Numbered from the stretch's first letter, positions 11,130 through 23,638 are shown. The stretch is 64,000 nucleotides of DNA from Cladosporium sp. IMV 00045 (GCA_001931905.2 MSJI02000851.1:31427-95426), one strand, 5' to 3'. The notes: generated from the sequence alone by a model not told the origin. Numbers and translations are program-made.

Positions 11130-12230
11130 CCCGCAGTGGTGGGTTTTTGACGGCAGTTCCAGTCCGTCTCGAGGCGGTCTCGGGCATGCTGGCAGCAAAT
11201 CAACAATGGGAGCGCGAGATCGCGTTATTCTGGGATGCCCAGAAAGCGGTCTTCCACGGACCTGCACGCTCGACAGCTTGCGGGACGCACATCCACATCA
11301 CTCCGGGGACATGGAACAAGCGATGATCTCTTTCTCAGCTTCGAACGATCGCCGTGGGAATAGTACGCTACGACGACCTCGTGCAAGAAATGCTGCCAGC
11401 AAGTCGGAGAACTGTCAGATCTCTCGAAAATCCCATGACAACCATACAGCCAACCACTTCGACCGGCCTTCGCAAGACAAAGCATTACTGCAGGTCAAAC
11501 ACAAGCAGCTCTGAGAGTCTCAACGAACACTTCAACAGCCAAGGCTCCCCCTTTAGCTCGCCGCTATACTCGGACCAGAAAGACACGATGTCTGCTCTAC
11601 CAATGACACGATCGGAGAATGTGAACGAGGTGCAACGTATAGTCAGCAGAGGCGACGAGAGAGGTATCATCGCGTACATGCAAGGTGAAGACCGCTACGC
11701 ACTTTGGAACTTCCACAACATCGAGGAGGGGGGCACAGCAACGATAGAGTTCAGAGGCGGTCGAGGAGTCAGAGGTCTCGTCAGGACGAAATGGTGGAAT
11801 TCATTCATGTTGGCTTCATTGACATGCTCTTGACCGAGGTATGATGATCCTTCTCATGGCTTCCATCCAAAACGCCCACGTGACTGACGAGCACGCAAAA
11901 GACAGATTATGTCCCCGCCGAAGCAACGGTCGACAACATCAAGCTGCTGTACAGACGGATAAAGGTTTGTGCGGTCTGCTGCCGTGCGCCCTATCTTCCG
12001 GACGACTACCGGATGCTGAACGAAACTCGAAGGTGGGCCTGCTGTGCGAATCTCCTGACTTCATCGGCCGACCTCACTGATTCCCATGTTCGTAGTGCGC
12101 GAAACAACACGAACACTGGCCACCAAATGCCAGTGGCGAATCAGTCTTCCTTGTACCAGACGCCGACGTTCGTGCCATCTACGCAAACTCGCACGTATCA
12201 GGCTCCAGCATACCAGGCTCCAACATACCG
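11130..12230 (+). pseudogene. Decayed amidoligase-family (PF12224-like) gene
   Basis: Remnant of a fungal putative amidoligase; the family contains ATP-grasp/GCS-like ligases of unknown substrate. The + frame carries PVRLEAVSGML, STACGTHIHITPG, LRTIAVGIVRYDDLVQEMLP, then RYALWNFHN and TIEFRGGRG. The CGTHIH and TIEFR blocks in this order are what I recognise the family by. The gene is broken in two ways. An in-frame TGA at 11324-11326 separates WNKR from SLSQLRTI, and near 11791-11797 the frame must move by one missing base to go from RTKWW to VEFIHVGFIDMLLTE. An intron 11839-11901 then leads to TDYVPAEATVDNIKLLYRRI. The usual N-terminal part is not found. The 3' limit is uncertain; a short YQAPxYQAPTY repeat lies near 12200. 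Confidence 0.65.
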
Positions 12231-13456
12231 TGAGTCCTTCAATCTTATCAGGCTTGCGCTCAGCTCTCGACCCGTTACAAGACGAGCAATCTGGTTCTGC
12301 ATCATACCTGGACTCTCGTGCGAACTCCGACGCATTTGGGGCGACATGCGTAAGTCCACCATAGGCTCTCGCCATGGCATGATAGGCGCAAGCGGTAGAG
12401 CACTTGCTGACAGAGACTTATAGTTGAAATGCCTGGATGATGACTACCATGATGTGTGCGATGATGCATGGTCTTGAAAACGTCGGTAGTCATCGGTACC
12501 GTGGAGGACTCCCTCTTCGCAAGTTGCGATCACATGTCAACATATAATGACAAATCCGCTCTGCGACGCGAAATGATCATCACTCCAAGATTGGGGATAT
12601 CGGACATCCCTGGCTCCAGCTCATCACGACAGCTGTTTGACATACAAGAGTTCAACTACTAGTATCGTTGAATGAAGCCATTTTGATAACAGAGAAAGAT
12701 GACAAACACATACAACAGGCTAAGCAGAGCGGAAGGAGTGCATCCTTCTCATTATTCCACACCGACTGGAAACGCAGTGCCCTACCCGCTCAAAAGTGGC
12801 TTCCCGGAAAGTGGTCCGAGTGGCTTCTAGATAATTATTACAGGGACTGTCGGCTTCGCTACGGAGGTAGAGTGGAGACAGGGAGCCGGCCACGTGCCGG
12901 CTTCATAGAAGTGGAGGCAGTGCAGGGTCGGCTAGGTCGATGCCGCGATTGATGCCACGACCGATACCTACTTCCAGACCATCCGTGTCAGGGCACAGTC
13001 AGGGTACAATACTATGCGTGTGATAAATCATGTCTCCAGTGGGACTTTACGCTTGGCGAACACATGAGCGAAGAGCCTCGGAGATTAGATATTCAAACAT
13101 CCTTGCCAGTCTTCTCAATCCGAGGAGCGAGCATGGGTATTAAATTAGGACAGGCTCTGCATGGACAAACAGTGGACCTCGGTCATACCAACTGCAAGCG
13201 GTGGTTCAACTTGATCTACAACTAGTTGTTGTCCGTTTAGCTATCCAAAGACCCTCATGTCAAGCCTGAGTCGTTGACAGGGGAGGCTTGGGCAGGTAAT
13301 AAGTATAAGAAGTTGGTCGTCCTGTACGTCTATAGTGATTTCCCCAAGCAGGCCGAATAGCCTCTGTTCATTCATTTGAATATTTTCAGTAAGCAATCCT
13401 TCACGCCATTCTTTCGCTCGGACGCTAAATGATCAAATCAGCATTCTTTCATAATA
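12231..13456. other. Intergenic, GMC oxidoreductase upstream
   Basis: About 1.2 kb without a supported gene. A small hairpin-capable inverted repeat (AGCCGGC, 5-nt spacer, GCCGGCT) lies at about 12883-12901. A TATAAG box candidate at about 13303 is some 150 bp before the GMC start. Confidence 0.4.
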
Positions 13457-15560
13457 ATGCGTTTCCAACAATTGATCGGCTCGCTTGCAGCCGTCGCTTC
13501 CGTCGCTACTGCTACTGATCTTACTGGCTACGAATATGTCGTTGTTGGATCTGGCGCTGGCGGAGGGTACGTGACCCGCCTGGATCTACTGGTCTCCTAC
13601 ATGTATCTAATCATCTCACAGTCCCCTTGCCGCTCGTCTTGCCCTCGCTGGTCACAAGACTCTACTCATCGAAGCTGGAGACGACCAAGTCGACAACATC
13701 AACTACACTGTTCCTGCCTACCATGCCAGGGTCTCGGAGGATCCCAATCTCGCGTGGAACTTCTTTGTCAAGCACTACGATGATGAGGAGCGTCAAGCTC
13801 GCGACTTCAAGACTTCTTACCAAACTCCCGATGGCGGTATCTACACTGGCCTCGACCCTCCAGCCGGTTCTGAAATGCTGGGTACTCTGTATCCCCGTAC
13901 CGGCACTCTGGGAGGCTGCACAGCCCACAATGCTCTGATCGCCGTTTACCCCCACAACTCGGGTGCGTACATGCAGCTTGTTCAGTATACGGAGTTTTGA
14001 CTAATTCATTCTAGACTTTGACAACATCGCTACTATTACCGGTGATGAATCATGGTCCGCCGACAACATGCGCAAGTACTTCGCAAAGCTCGAGAACAAC
14101 CACTACTTGCTCCCTGGCCAGGAAGGCCACGGCTACGATGGCTGGCTCGGCACATCCTTCGCCCCCCTTGACATTGTCCTCGCCGATCCTAAGCTTCTCA
14201 GCTTGGTGACCGGCGCCACCTTTGCGCTCGGCAACCTGACCGACACTGTCTTCAACCTCGCCTCCCTTGTGGGTGCCGATCCCAACTCGGCTTCTGCCAA
14301 ACGTGATACCCAGTCTGCGGCCTTCCAGATTCCCTTGTCAACCGAAGATGGCAAGCGCGGTGGCTCCAGAGAATTCGTTGTTGCTATTCGCGATGCTAAG
14401 ACTGATGATGGCGAGAAGGCTTACCCTCTTGGTAAGTTTGCATTGTATCCCCTTCCTGGAGGACGTAGAGGACATTGAATCTAATGTGGAGCCCAGATGT
14501 CAGGACCAACTGCCACGTTACCAAGATCAACTTCGACGAGTCTACGCCTCCTCGTGCTACCGGTGTCGAGTTTCTTGACGGTCAGTACCTTTACAAGGCC
14601 AGCCCCAAGAACAGCGGCAGTGCTGGTGAGGCTGGATCTGCGACTGCTTCTCGCGAAGTCATCATCTCCGGAGGCACATACAACTCTCCTCAGCTCCTGA
14701 AACTCAGCGGTGTCGGTCCCGCCAGCGAGCTCGAGGATTTTGACATTCCTGTCATTGTCGACCTTCCCGGTGTTGGCACTAACCTCCAGGACCACTATGA
14801 GATCAGCGTCCAGGGCAAAGCTCCCTCTGATTTCGTCGCATTCAATGGCTGTAGGTTCGACGGCAGTGACGAGGACCAGTGCCTTACGCGCTGGAACCAC
14901 CCTGTCCTGGGCAACCGTGGTATCTACGAATCCCCTGGACTGGGTGCCGCCATGTTCCACAAGTCCAGCGTCGCCGAGCAAGACAACTTTGATATCTTCG
15001 TCTTCGGTGGCCCCGTCAACTTCCGTGGTTACTTCCCTGGATACAGTTACAACGCTACCGCCGACCACGACTGGTTCACCTGGGCAATCCTCAAAGCTCA
15101 CCCACGCAACAACGCAGGAAGCATCAAGCTCCGCTCTGCGGACCCTCTTGACATGCCTGAAATTCTCTACAACTACTTTGATGCAGGTGTCGGTGACTTC
15201 GAGAAGGACCTCACTGCCCTCACCGAGGGCGTCAACCTCGCCCGTGACTCCTTTAAGCGTCAGCTCGTCGAGATCGATGAGACCCTCCCCGGCGCGGATG
15301 TCACCACCCCGGAAGACATCGCTCAATTCGCAAAGGACACCGCTTGGGGTCACCACGCCTCATCATCGTGCCCCATCGGCGCTGACGATGACGAGATGGC
15401 TGTCCTTGACTCAAGCTTCAGAGTCCGTGGCACTGCTGGCCTGCGTGTCGTTGATGCTTCCGTTTTCCCCAAGATCCCGGGTACTTTCACCGCTGTCTCG
15501 ACATACATGGTCGCCGAGAAGGCGGCTGATGTGATCTTGGAGCAGCTCAGCCAGGAGTAG
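13457..15560 (+). CDS. Secreted GMC-family FAD oxidoreductase
   Basis: FAD-dependent glucose-methanol-choline oxidoreductase, probably an extracellular alcohol, sugar or aryl-alcohol oxidase/dehydrogenase. Four exons (13457-13566, 13622-13962, 14015-14431, 14497-15560) encode 643 residues. A signal peptide (MRFQQLIGSLAAVASVATA) precedes the dinucleotide motif VVGSGAGGG, which is completed across intron 1 as PLAARLALAGHKTLLIEAG. PRTGTLGGCTAHNAL is the second FAD/GMC signature. The active-site His is likely in WGHHASSSCPIG, and the C-terminal motif DASVFPKIPG...AVSTYMVAEKAA is typical. Potential N-glycosylation sites (NYT, NLT, NAT) are present. It stands alone between long intergenic regions; no partner gene for a defined pathway is visible. 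Confidence 0.95.
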
Positions 15561-17039
15561 ACTAACGCGTTTGGGATGATTAAAGAGCTAAATGGTACTC
15601 ATGTAGCTATTGGAACTATGTGACCGGTCACCCCTCGGCCTCCGACGAAATCGACTGGTAGATTTGCTGCACAACCCATGTTCCATGACCCAATTGCGTA
15701 ATTCCATGAACTGCCAGTATCAGGCGGACAAGTTTTTCTGCTACCATCGCTGCATACTTGAGTAGTGAGTCACCGTAAAGTAGATTACTACCGCAGACGG
15801 CTTGAGTCAACACATCTCGTGAGCAAGTGACTGTGAGGAACGTGGTGCTACTTGAACCCCATGATATTTGCCCTCACTCGCAACGCCTATCGCGAGGAGG
15901 TCAGAGATTCTACGCTGAAATTGAGAAGATGAACCGACGACAGCATGAGCAGCTTGCAACCCATCGTTGCGGGCACATTGGCTTGACCGAACATCGAGTA
16001 GATACGAGAATTTGATATCACTTACAGACACGGAGCAAAGTTCGACGATATATTCTGATCTGGGTCGCTATAAAAGGTTGTGAACGTATCGCAACAATCA
16101 TTAGCCCCTTGGGCCACTACGATGGCAGTGCACACTCCTGCTACTGACCGTCTCATCACTCCATCCAACTCCTTGCATACAAACTAAGCCGCAAAACGAT
16201 GCGATAGTTCGACACAGATGCCAATCTCCCAATTTCAATCAGAATTCCATCAGACCCAGCAATGTTGCCGGAAGTCCTGTCGTTAAACCCTGCAGGATGT
16301 GAGTGGACTCGATGATGAAGATTTGCCGTTTGATTCGAAATGACGGAAGGAGGTGTCCAGGGCTTGAATCAGGTCGGGGGCGACCGGTCTCGCTGCTTGA
16401 CAACGAATACGGCGATATCATGTCGGCCGTGTGCCGACTAATTCAGTACGCCACAGGAGATCGTCGGTGGCTCGAACATTGGAGTGATTTGTCAGGATCA
16501 TGAAGATCACTCTAGCTTGCTGTCTGGAGAAAAGTACTAAGATCCCTGTGATGTTCAGCATGGAATGCGATTCTCCGAAATGAGCCCCGTAAATTTGCAG
16601 ATCTGCATGAGGCTTCTGTCAATGAGGGTGTCGTAGCGCTCTCTGAAGTCACGAGGCATCGTAATCGCCATCGTTTTGGTGACAGATGGTTGTCGGCTAG
16701 ACACACTCTCTTCTCTACTCTGCGAATCCGAACCGCACTTCAATTCCGAGGGATCAGACGATTGGTTCCAGCCTCGAAAGAGTAGACACCAACGAGTCGA
16801 GCCCACTCAATTGACCGATGATGTGACTGACTAAGAAGTTCAAGAACCAATCGAGCGCAGTGGGAAATGCACTAATCAGCCACGAAAAACGATCAGAACG
16901 GCTCACGTGATGGGACATCTCAGGGTCTGGTCCTATTCAATAGCAGGGGGACTTACACGTGTGTGAGGTACGTTTCACCAATCAAGAAGTATGTGACATT
17001 TCGCGTGACGGTGCCACCTGAGTTTGTCGTTGTGGGCAG
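15561..17039. other. Long intergenic region
   Basis: About 1.5 kb with only short open frames that lack recognisable domains. Missing 5' exons of the following surface-protein gene may lie at its right end, where a GTACGT donor-like site occurs near 16968. Confidence 0.4.
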
Positions 17040-18370
17040 AGGAACTTGTCCACGATACTGCCTTACTATATCATGATATACGCATCGCAGATTATCATCA
17101 ATCCAATTCACTCGTGGACCAGCGATTCGATCAAATGCGAAGGCGATAAACCATGTGAATCCTACCTATTGCCTGGCGGACTGGCATTGGCCACCCCGTG
17201 GCCTCCAACAGGTCATGATGAGTATCCCACGATTACAATATACAGCGCTCGTGCGACACAAATAGATTTCCAAAGAGTCACCGACCACAAACAAAGCTTC
17301 GACGACCCAAATGACTGTATACTCTACGGCTCGCCCGATGTCAATATTGGCATTCAATTTTGCCTCACCAAAAGCACCAGTAGTGAAAGATCACTCCTAG
17401 CAGGTAAATATCGAAAGTTGTTCGGGTGTCAAAATTCCTGACAGGTCATAGGGTTATTCGTCTGTCAGAACGGTACTGCCAATGGTACATGCCACGCGGG
17501 TATGATCCCACCGCAACTTGTGACCACCCTCACAGCATATCAGCGCCACGCTACGGTCACATGTGCGCGATCGAATCAGAGCATTGTTGCCGTCCAGAAC
17601 CTCTCGGCACCCATTCAGCAAGTCGACCTGGACATCAAGGCTCTCAGGCGGTCATTCACGTGGCTCGCTAATGCTACCGCCGCGGAGATCCCATTCTTCT
17701 CCTCAGTCGCCCAGCCCTTTTGGACAGCTGAAGCTACCCTCAACGACGAACACTTTTCCGGGGAGTCATACCGTCTGTTCCAAAGCTTGCTGGCATTCCC
17801 TTTCTGGTGTTTCAACGACGACAACATTGGCAACATCGATATGGTGGATGCCCAAAAGCCCCTCGAAACGCTACCGGAAGAGCATCGTACTGTTGCAGCA
17901 GTGGACAAGCCCATGAATAAGATCGCAGTCGACAGGTAAGCGTTGATCGCAGACAGTATCTTTGAGAAGATCACATTTCTCAAACTGACCTTCATTACTG
18001 TAGTGGGATGCTCATCGCCTTTTGTGTCTTACAAAGCATCTGCATTGCATGGGTGTGGGTTGCTCTTGTGTGCCGGTGGATCTTCTATCGTGACATGCCA
18101 AACATCTCTTCTTACCCAACCGTCGATTTTGCCTTCAAGTCGCACCAGCACACCAACCAAAGCGATGAGATCGCACGAACGAAGTTTGATGTGTCTGCCG
18201 ATAATACTGCCATCAGGGAACTGCTCAAGGAAGGGTACACGGCTGTCGGCCATGCTAAGAAACCTTTATCATCTGGGCAAAGCTCAGAAGGTCTTTTCGG
18301 GGAATTTGATGAGGGACAAGAAGAAGGCTTGCTTCAAGACCAAGTAGAGATGAGGACCATGGATGTGTAG
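17040..18370 (+). CDS. Uncharacterised single-pass surface glycoprotein, 5' end unresolved
   Basis: Function unknown. Three exons are supported: 17040-17403, 17452-17935 and 18004-18370 (introns of 48 and 68 bp). A CAG acceptor just before 17040 and an in-frame stop at 17019 suggest at least one upstream exon that I could not fix; alternatively translation begins at ATG 17073. The presumed outer domain has paired cysteines (IKCEGDKPC, FVCQNGTANGTCHAG) and several N-glycosylation sequons (NGT, NQS, NLS, NAT). After the last intron comes one hydrophobic helix (MLIAFCVLQSICIAWVWVAL) and then a cytosolic tail of about 95 residues, acidic near the end. Fungal proteins of this plan are annotated as hypothetical. 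A receptor or cell-wall role is speculation. Confidence 0.75.
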
Positions 18371-19215
18371 GATGTACGGCCTGGATCACCGGCATCATTT
18401 TCAACAGACCATTCGGCGTGCATCCTCTGCAACCTAGGCAGAATAATTCTCTAAAATGCATATCTCGTGGCACAGTTGCGCAATTTCGCAGGTCCCCTGC
18501 TCAAGGCTAACAAGTATGTATGCTCTGGTCGTTAAGCATTGGGGTGGTAAGTGAGGCACTGTTGAGCAGGATACTCGCGCAGATGGCTTGAGTAGAGAGC
18601 CGTCCGGGTTGGCCTGAGAGAGCGATAGTGTGGCCGGGGTCAGCACACCATACAAGTCGGACGGGGGATGCCTGGCGATGAGACGAAGCGACAGACGATA
18701 CCAGGAAGACCGATAGTACAAATTGAGATACGACATCCCATGCCGTTGGAAGAGTTCGATTTGTTTGTCTGATTTCATGGGAGGAAAACCACAAAACCCA
18801 GCAATCGAAGATATGACAACGTTTTCGGGTTGGACGAAGTGTAGTCGACTTCGTAAAGTAGTCTCCAGAATGGCGATGCTCGCCACCAACCGCCGGGTGC
18901 GTGATGATACCGTTGGCTCCGTCGCTCTACTCAGATAAGAAGTCGCCGAGATGCCAAACAGTATGTACCTTACTCTGATCTGACCATGTAAATTCGATCC
19001 TTCGCGTAATACGGCATCTCCCTTGCGAGTTGGAAGACGACTTCGGCAATTGCTGACAAAAGAGGTCAAATTCGACGACACTTCCCACTTTCCCCACGTC
19101 AGCGATATAAATCTATTCCCCGCCCCACACCTAAACATAAATATAAGACTTTCTTATCGCACACGTGAACTGCCTCTTTCCCCTCTCCACCAATCTCAAC
19201 CCTAGCACAATCGGC
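18371..19215. other. Intergenic, methyltransferase promoter
   Basis: No supported gene. A 234-codon minus-strand frame crosses it but has shadow-like composition (see rejected list). Confidence 0.5.
19106..19112 (+). promoter_or_regulatory. TATA box candidate of methyltransferase gene
   Basis: TATAAAT lies 110 bp before the ATG at 19216, a plausible distance for a fungal core promoter with a short leader. Confidence 0.4.
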
Positions 19216-20080
19216 ATGTCTCAACCACCAGTCCAAGAATCCGGCCCCCTCAACCTTCTCCGCCCACTCTACCTCCTCTACTGCTCCGGCTGGTACATCC
19301 CGCACACCATCTACAACCTCGTCAGCACACTGAACCTGCAACCCCTGACCTCCATCTCAACCTTCAAAGACCACTGGTTCGCGCGCTTCTGGACCTGGTT
19401 CGGCCCACGGTCGCGCGACAATGCCGCGGCGAAAGTAATGCCCCTGCTAGCCAACAACGCGCGCGGCGTGATCCTCGACATCGGGCCCGGGACAGGCCAA
19501 TGGCTATACCTGTTCGCAGCGGCGATGAACCCTGACGTGCGCAAAATCTACGGCGTGGAGCCGAACGCGGGCCTGCATTCCCAGCTGCGCGAGAGCGCCG
19601 TGAAAGCCGGCCTGGGGGAGGTTTACGAGATCATCGGGTGCGGGGCGGAGGAGTTGGGGAGTGTGGGCGGGATTGAGGAGGGGAGTGTCGATACGATCGT
19701 CACGGTGCAGTGTTTGTGTAGCATCCCCGGGCCAGAAAGGGTGATTCGCGATTTGTACCCTTTGCTGAAGCCGGGTGGCAAATGGCTTGTTTATGAGCAT
19801 GTTAAGACGAAGTATCAGGGGGATTTTGTTGCGTTTTGGCAGCGTGAGTTATATTCCAAAGAGAAATGGACGTGTAGAATGCGGATTGCTAATCATTTGT
19901 TTAGGTGCTATCAACGTAATCTGGCCGCATTTCTTTGGAGGATGCAACATCACCAGGCCGACGGACGAGTGGTTGCTCACAGCTGGAGAGTGGGAGAAGG
20001 TCGACCTGAAGCCCGGGATTGGAGAGAACAAGTACGACACTATCCCACATGTGACTGGCACGCTCACGAAGAGAATGTAA
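19216..20080 (+). CDS. SAM-dependent methyltransferase (type 11-like)
   Basis: Class I methyltransferase of 267 residues; substrate unknown. Exons 19216-19843 and 19905-20080 with intron 19844-19904; reading through the intron would replace the natural C-terminus. Motif I is VILDIGPGTGQWLYLF, motif II ends in the acidic VEPN, and the post-I region VDTIVTVQCLCSIPGPE followed by LKPGGKWLVYEHV is typical of methyltransferase domain 11/25. The N-terminus has a hydrophobic stretch (LLRPLYLLYCSGWYIP), so loose membrane association is possible. The exon-2 segment NVIWPHFFGGCNITRPTDEW matches the fungal paralogue group whose members are often named 'S-adenosyl-L-methionine-dependent methyltransferase'. 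The start at 19216 (MSQPPVQES) was chosen because the open frame further upstream has no ATG. Confidence 0.9.
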
Positions 20081-20198
20081 TCAATGGCGATGTATTCGCC
20101 ATTTATCGCATGAAGGCTTACTGCAGTTAAAAGAAAGACGATTCATACAAATCAAAACAATTCGCTTACACGCTCAAATAACTCTCATCACTCGCAAA

Positions 20199-23175
20199 TC
20201 ACTTCCTCTGTCCTTCCTTCTGCACAACACCATTCAAGAATCCCAACAAAAAGTCCTTCTGCTCCGTAGGCGTGGCAGTTCCACTGCCGCTGCCACTTGC
20301 CACGCTTCCAAGTCTCGATCTCGGCTGTTCAGTACCCCTGTTTCCAGATAGCGGACCGTGACGCATGGCGTGCGGCGAGCCAAGGTTGAACGGTGAGATG
20401 GGTGATTCAACCGAAGGGTTGTGGACGTGGCTGGTGGGCTTCTTGAAAAGACCGAGAAGCGAGTTCTGCGGCTGTTGAGCGATGATTGGCGGTGGCACTG
20501 GACTCTTAGCCTTGCTAGGCCGTTGTGCCGGCTGGAGGGAAGGTGCAGAAGGTGGCTGCGGGCTGGGCTGCGGGCTAGTCTGTTGCGCAGGAGCAGTGGC
20601 ATTGAAGAGATTGAGGAGATGGTTGTTGTTGGCGCTGGCAGGAGGGGGAGAGTTAGCAGCCGTCGGAGAAGGCGAGACTGTTGTCGCCGGCAAGGCTTGA
20701 GGTGAAGCTTGCGGAACTGCAGGTGACTTGCTGAACAGGGCAAGGAGTTGATCTCGTTTGCCGTTGCCATTATTGCCAGCGGGAGCCTCATGCGTGTCAG
20801 TGTGCCCGTTCGGAGACGCGGTATCGACGTCGGCACCGTCGTGTCTCTGGAGCAACTTTGGTTGGAATGCTTGTTTCGGAGACTCGGCAGCTGGTGAGCC
20901 TGATTTCCCCTTTGCGGAGCTGGGTCTAGCAAGGATCGTAATAGGAACCGGTGGCTCGTTCGCCTTCGACTTGGACTGCCGTGCGGGAGACGGCGACGCC
21001 GTTGTCTTGTCACGAGACGGACGTCCCGATGCTTGACGACCACCGGGTCTCTGCATGATCTGCTTTGCGGACGAGGTCGGTGCGTCCCTAGCCTTTAGTT
21101 CTTTTGGCCCAGTGGGAGCTCGCGTCTTGGGGTTACTTGCGGGCGAGCGGGAGCTTGAGTTTGATGCATGCTGTGGCACGGGTGCAGGGGGATGTACAGG
21201 CGCAGAAGGCTCAGGCTGGGTAATGTACTCTTGCGCCGGCTTGGTTGCCACAGGCGGCTGCGGGGCCTGCGGCGAAGCGGCAGTCATCTGAGGAATCGTG
21301 GGAGAATGTTGAGACGGTCGTTTTGCCTTGAAGTTGAGCGGTAAAGATCTCGTGATTTCGTTCAAGGTAGGTCGTCTCTCCTGCATCGCCGCGGGCCTTT
21401 GAACAACCTCATCGGGAGCTGGAGACACAATGGCATGTTCTGATCGAGGGTCCTGTTGCACTTGCTGAACTTCAGGTGCTGGACTCGGCTTGAACAGACC
21501 AAGTAGAGCGCTTTGATGGACGGCGCTACCAGACCTCGGCGCCGCGTTAGATACAGATGGTGACTGTGCTGGCTTCTGCCCAGTCTTGAAAGCATCCAAT
21601 AGCTTCATCGACTGGGCTGTAAGCCTAGGTGGCGGCAGCTGTGAAGGATTTGGCGCCGACGGACCGGACGCAATTGCTCCATGTTGACCTTGGATCTGGT
21701 GTTGTCCAGATAACGAGGCTTGTCTGGGCTGAACGTTTGGATGCAGTGGTTGCGGTGGTAGTGTTTGCGTTTGCGGGTGGTTGAAGGGTCCACCAGGCGG
21801 AAGATGGGGCTGCGCTGGTTGCATGCCAGGGAAGTTCGCCTGTGGGTGCTGAGATGGCAGGCCATTAGGCGCAAATCCGCCTTGGTTGGGATGTCCAAAG
21901 CCTGGAGGTGGTTGAGACATGTGCTGCTGGTTCTGATGGGGCATCCTTGGGGGCGAAAGCGGGAATTGCGGTGGCGGTTGCTGATGACCGATGGGTACCT
22001 GTCTTGGATGGTGTGGATGAGGCGACTCTGGCTGTGTCGGCATGAAAGCGTTGACTTGCTCAAGCGGTGTTTGTGGTGGAGGGCCACTCTGCTGGCTGGG
22101 TGCGCCACCTTGAAGCATTGCGAGAAGATGATTTGCTTGAGACACCTGTGGCTGCTGCTGGACGGGTACTGGCGCTTGCTGCGCAGGTGCGATGCTGGGT
22201 CCACCGATAGACAAGAGCCGCTTCAGTTCCTCTGATCGATCGATTGTAGGCGCCGACATCTCGACCGGCTGGACATATGGCTCTGGTTCCTCCGCAACAG
22301 CGTGCTGGACATCCAAGCCATGTGCGACCAACTGCTCCTCAGTCTGCATCACCGCTCCCTCCTTCCTTCTTTGTTGTCCGATCCATTTCTTGACATGGCT
22401 CATGAACGGGGCAACCATGTAGAATTTGTTCGTGTTGCCGCTGTTATCATCGTTCTTGCTCCTCTTCGCAAATCCAGGCAGGTCCCTCAGATTGTACCAT
22501 TGGATCTTGCTGATCTCCTTCCTGGTCTTTGGTTCGAAGAAAGTGTCCAGAGGAACATCACGAAACACAAACATGCGCATATGCTGTTCGCGCATCGTGA
22601 TGTCGATGTACTTGACATCGCGCTCGTTCTCCGGAACCAGACCAGCCGCACTTATGTCAAATCCAGTCTCTTCCCAAACTTCGCGAATGGTGCAGTCCAA
22701 GTCTTTCTCGTCCTTGTTGATCTTGCCACGTGGAAAACTCCAGGACGCGCCCTTCTTCCATCCCTTGACTAGCACTACGCGCTCCATGCTTTCGTCGAGC
22801 ATGATGGCGCCGCGCACAGGCACGCGCACCTTGTATGCCAAGAATTCCTCGTACGCAGCAAGGTGCTGCTCGCTAGTGAAGCCGCTCAGGAGCGGGCAAT
22901 GCTGGAAGAGTTGCAGGCAAAACTGCCGCAAGTGCATGCTGGGCAGTGGGCGCCCGATCGCCGCAGCGAGTGGCCTGACGAAATCTTCGTAGTACCATTG
23001 GGCTTCTTCGACTTGGAAGCAGAGTCGCGGTATGCTCTCAAGTTCTGTTTTGGGTAGGTTAAGTAGGAAGCGAACGCTGAGGTCGTCGAACCCTTGTAGT
23101 CTGGTCAGTACAGCACAAGAGAGGTCAATAGTCACACAACATACAATCAGCTAGCTCCATCCTCGCTTCTGCCAT
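20199..23175 (-). CDS. dcp2: mRNA-decapping enzyme subunit Dcp2
   Basis: Catalytic subunit of the Dcp1-Dcp2 decapping complex; removes the m7G cap in P-bodies and commits mRNA to 5'-3' decay. A tiny first exon (23145-23175, MAEARMELAD) splices over intron 23093-23144 to exon 2, which ends at 20199. The protein has 974 residues. The N-terminal regulatory domain (WFDDLSVRFLLNLP, VEEAQWYYEDF) is followed by the Nudix hydrolase with box GKINKDE through REVWEETGFD at about residues 133-156. Box B with QWYNLRDLP follows. The remaining 700 residues are Pro/Gln-rich and disordered. They carry at least six short LLxLF-type leucine motifs, the last next to the C-terminus. It is divergent from the DNAJC17 gene. 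Confidence 0.97.
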
Positions 23176-23638
23176 GCTGTCCGGTATCGCGAGGTGAAAG
23201 CTGAAGCATTTCTGAGCTAAGTGATAGCAATTGGCGCTGCCGTGCAAGCAGCCGGAGGAAGTGCACGACTTCAGAAGACCAAAATGCGAGTCTCCTGACA
23301 GAAGCGATTGATGTTGATAATGTGCTGACGTGTGTGAGTGAAGGTGGTGAGTATGAGGAGTTGGTAAGGATGAGTGTATGTGGTGGCAGGATGATGTTCA
23401 TCACACGCGCAGCATCTCCGGCGATGATGGAGCTTCGTCCGCTCGTTAATTAAGCTCAACCTTCGGCCCGCTCCTGCCGAGCGCGTGGGGCGCCGTAGCT
23501 TCATCGATGAGCGGCGATCACTGGAAGTATTATTGCCTTGCATGCATATTTGCTATTTACACTTCACTTTAACTACGATTATCATGCTTACATGAACACC
23601 GACACCTACAACAGCATTCTCACCGATATCTTCCCAAT
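23176..23638. promoter_or_regulatory. Bidirectional promoter region, dcp2 / DNAJC17-like
   Basis: This 463 bp gap separates the divergent start codons and must hold both promoters. No TATA box was found in a convincing position. A TTAATTAA palindrome is at about 23445-23452. Confidence 0.45.

Noticed and set aside
12883..12901. Inverted repeat as a transposon end
   Set aside because: The 7-bp arms have a 5-nt spacer, and no target-site duplication or transposase is nearby; it is more likely a chance hairpin.
18434..19138. 234-codon minus-strand open frame between the surface-protein and methyltransferase genes
   Set aside because: Composition is Ser/Arg/Leu-rich without any domain, it overlaps the methyltransferase promoter with its TATA box, and no splice context or homology was recognised.
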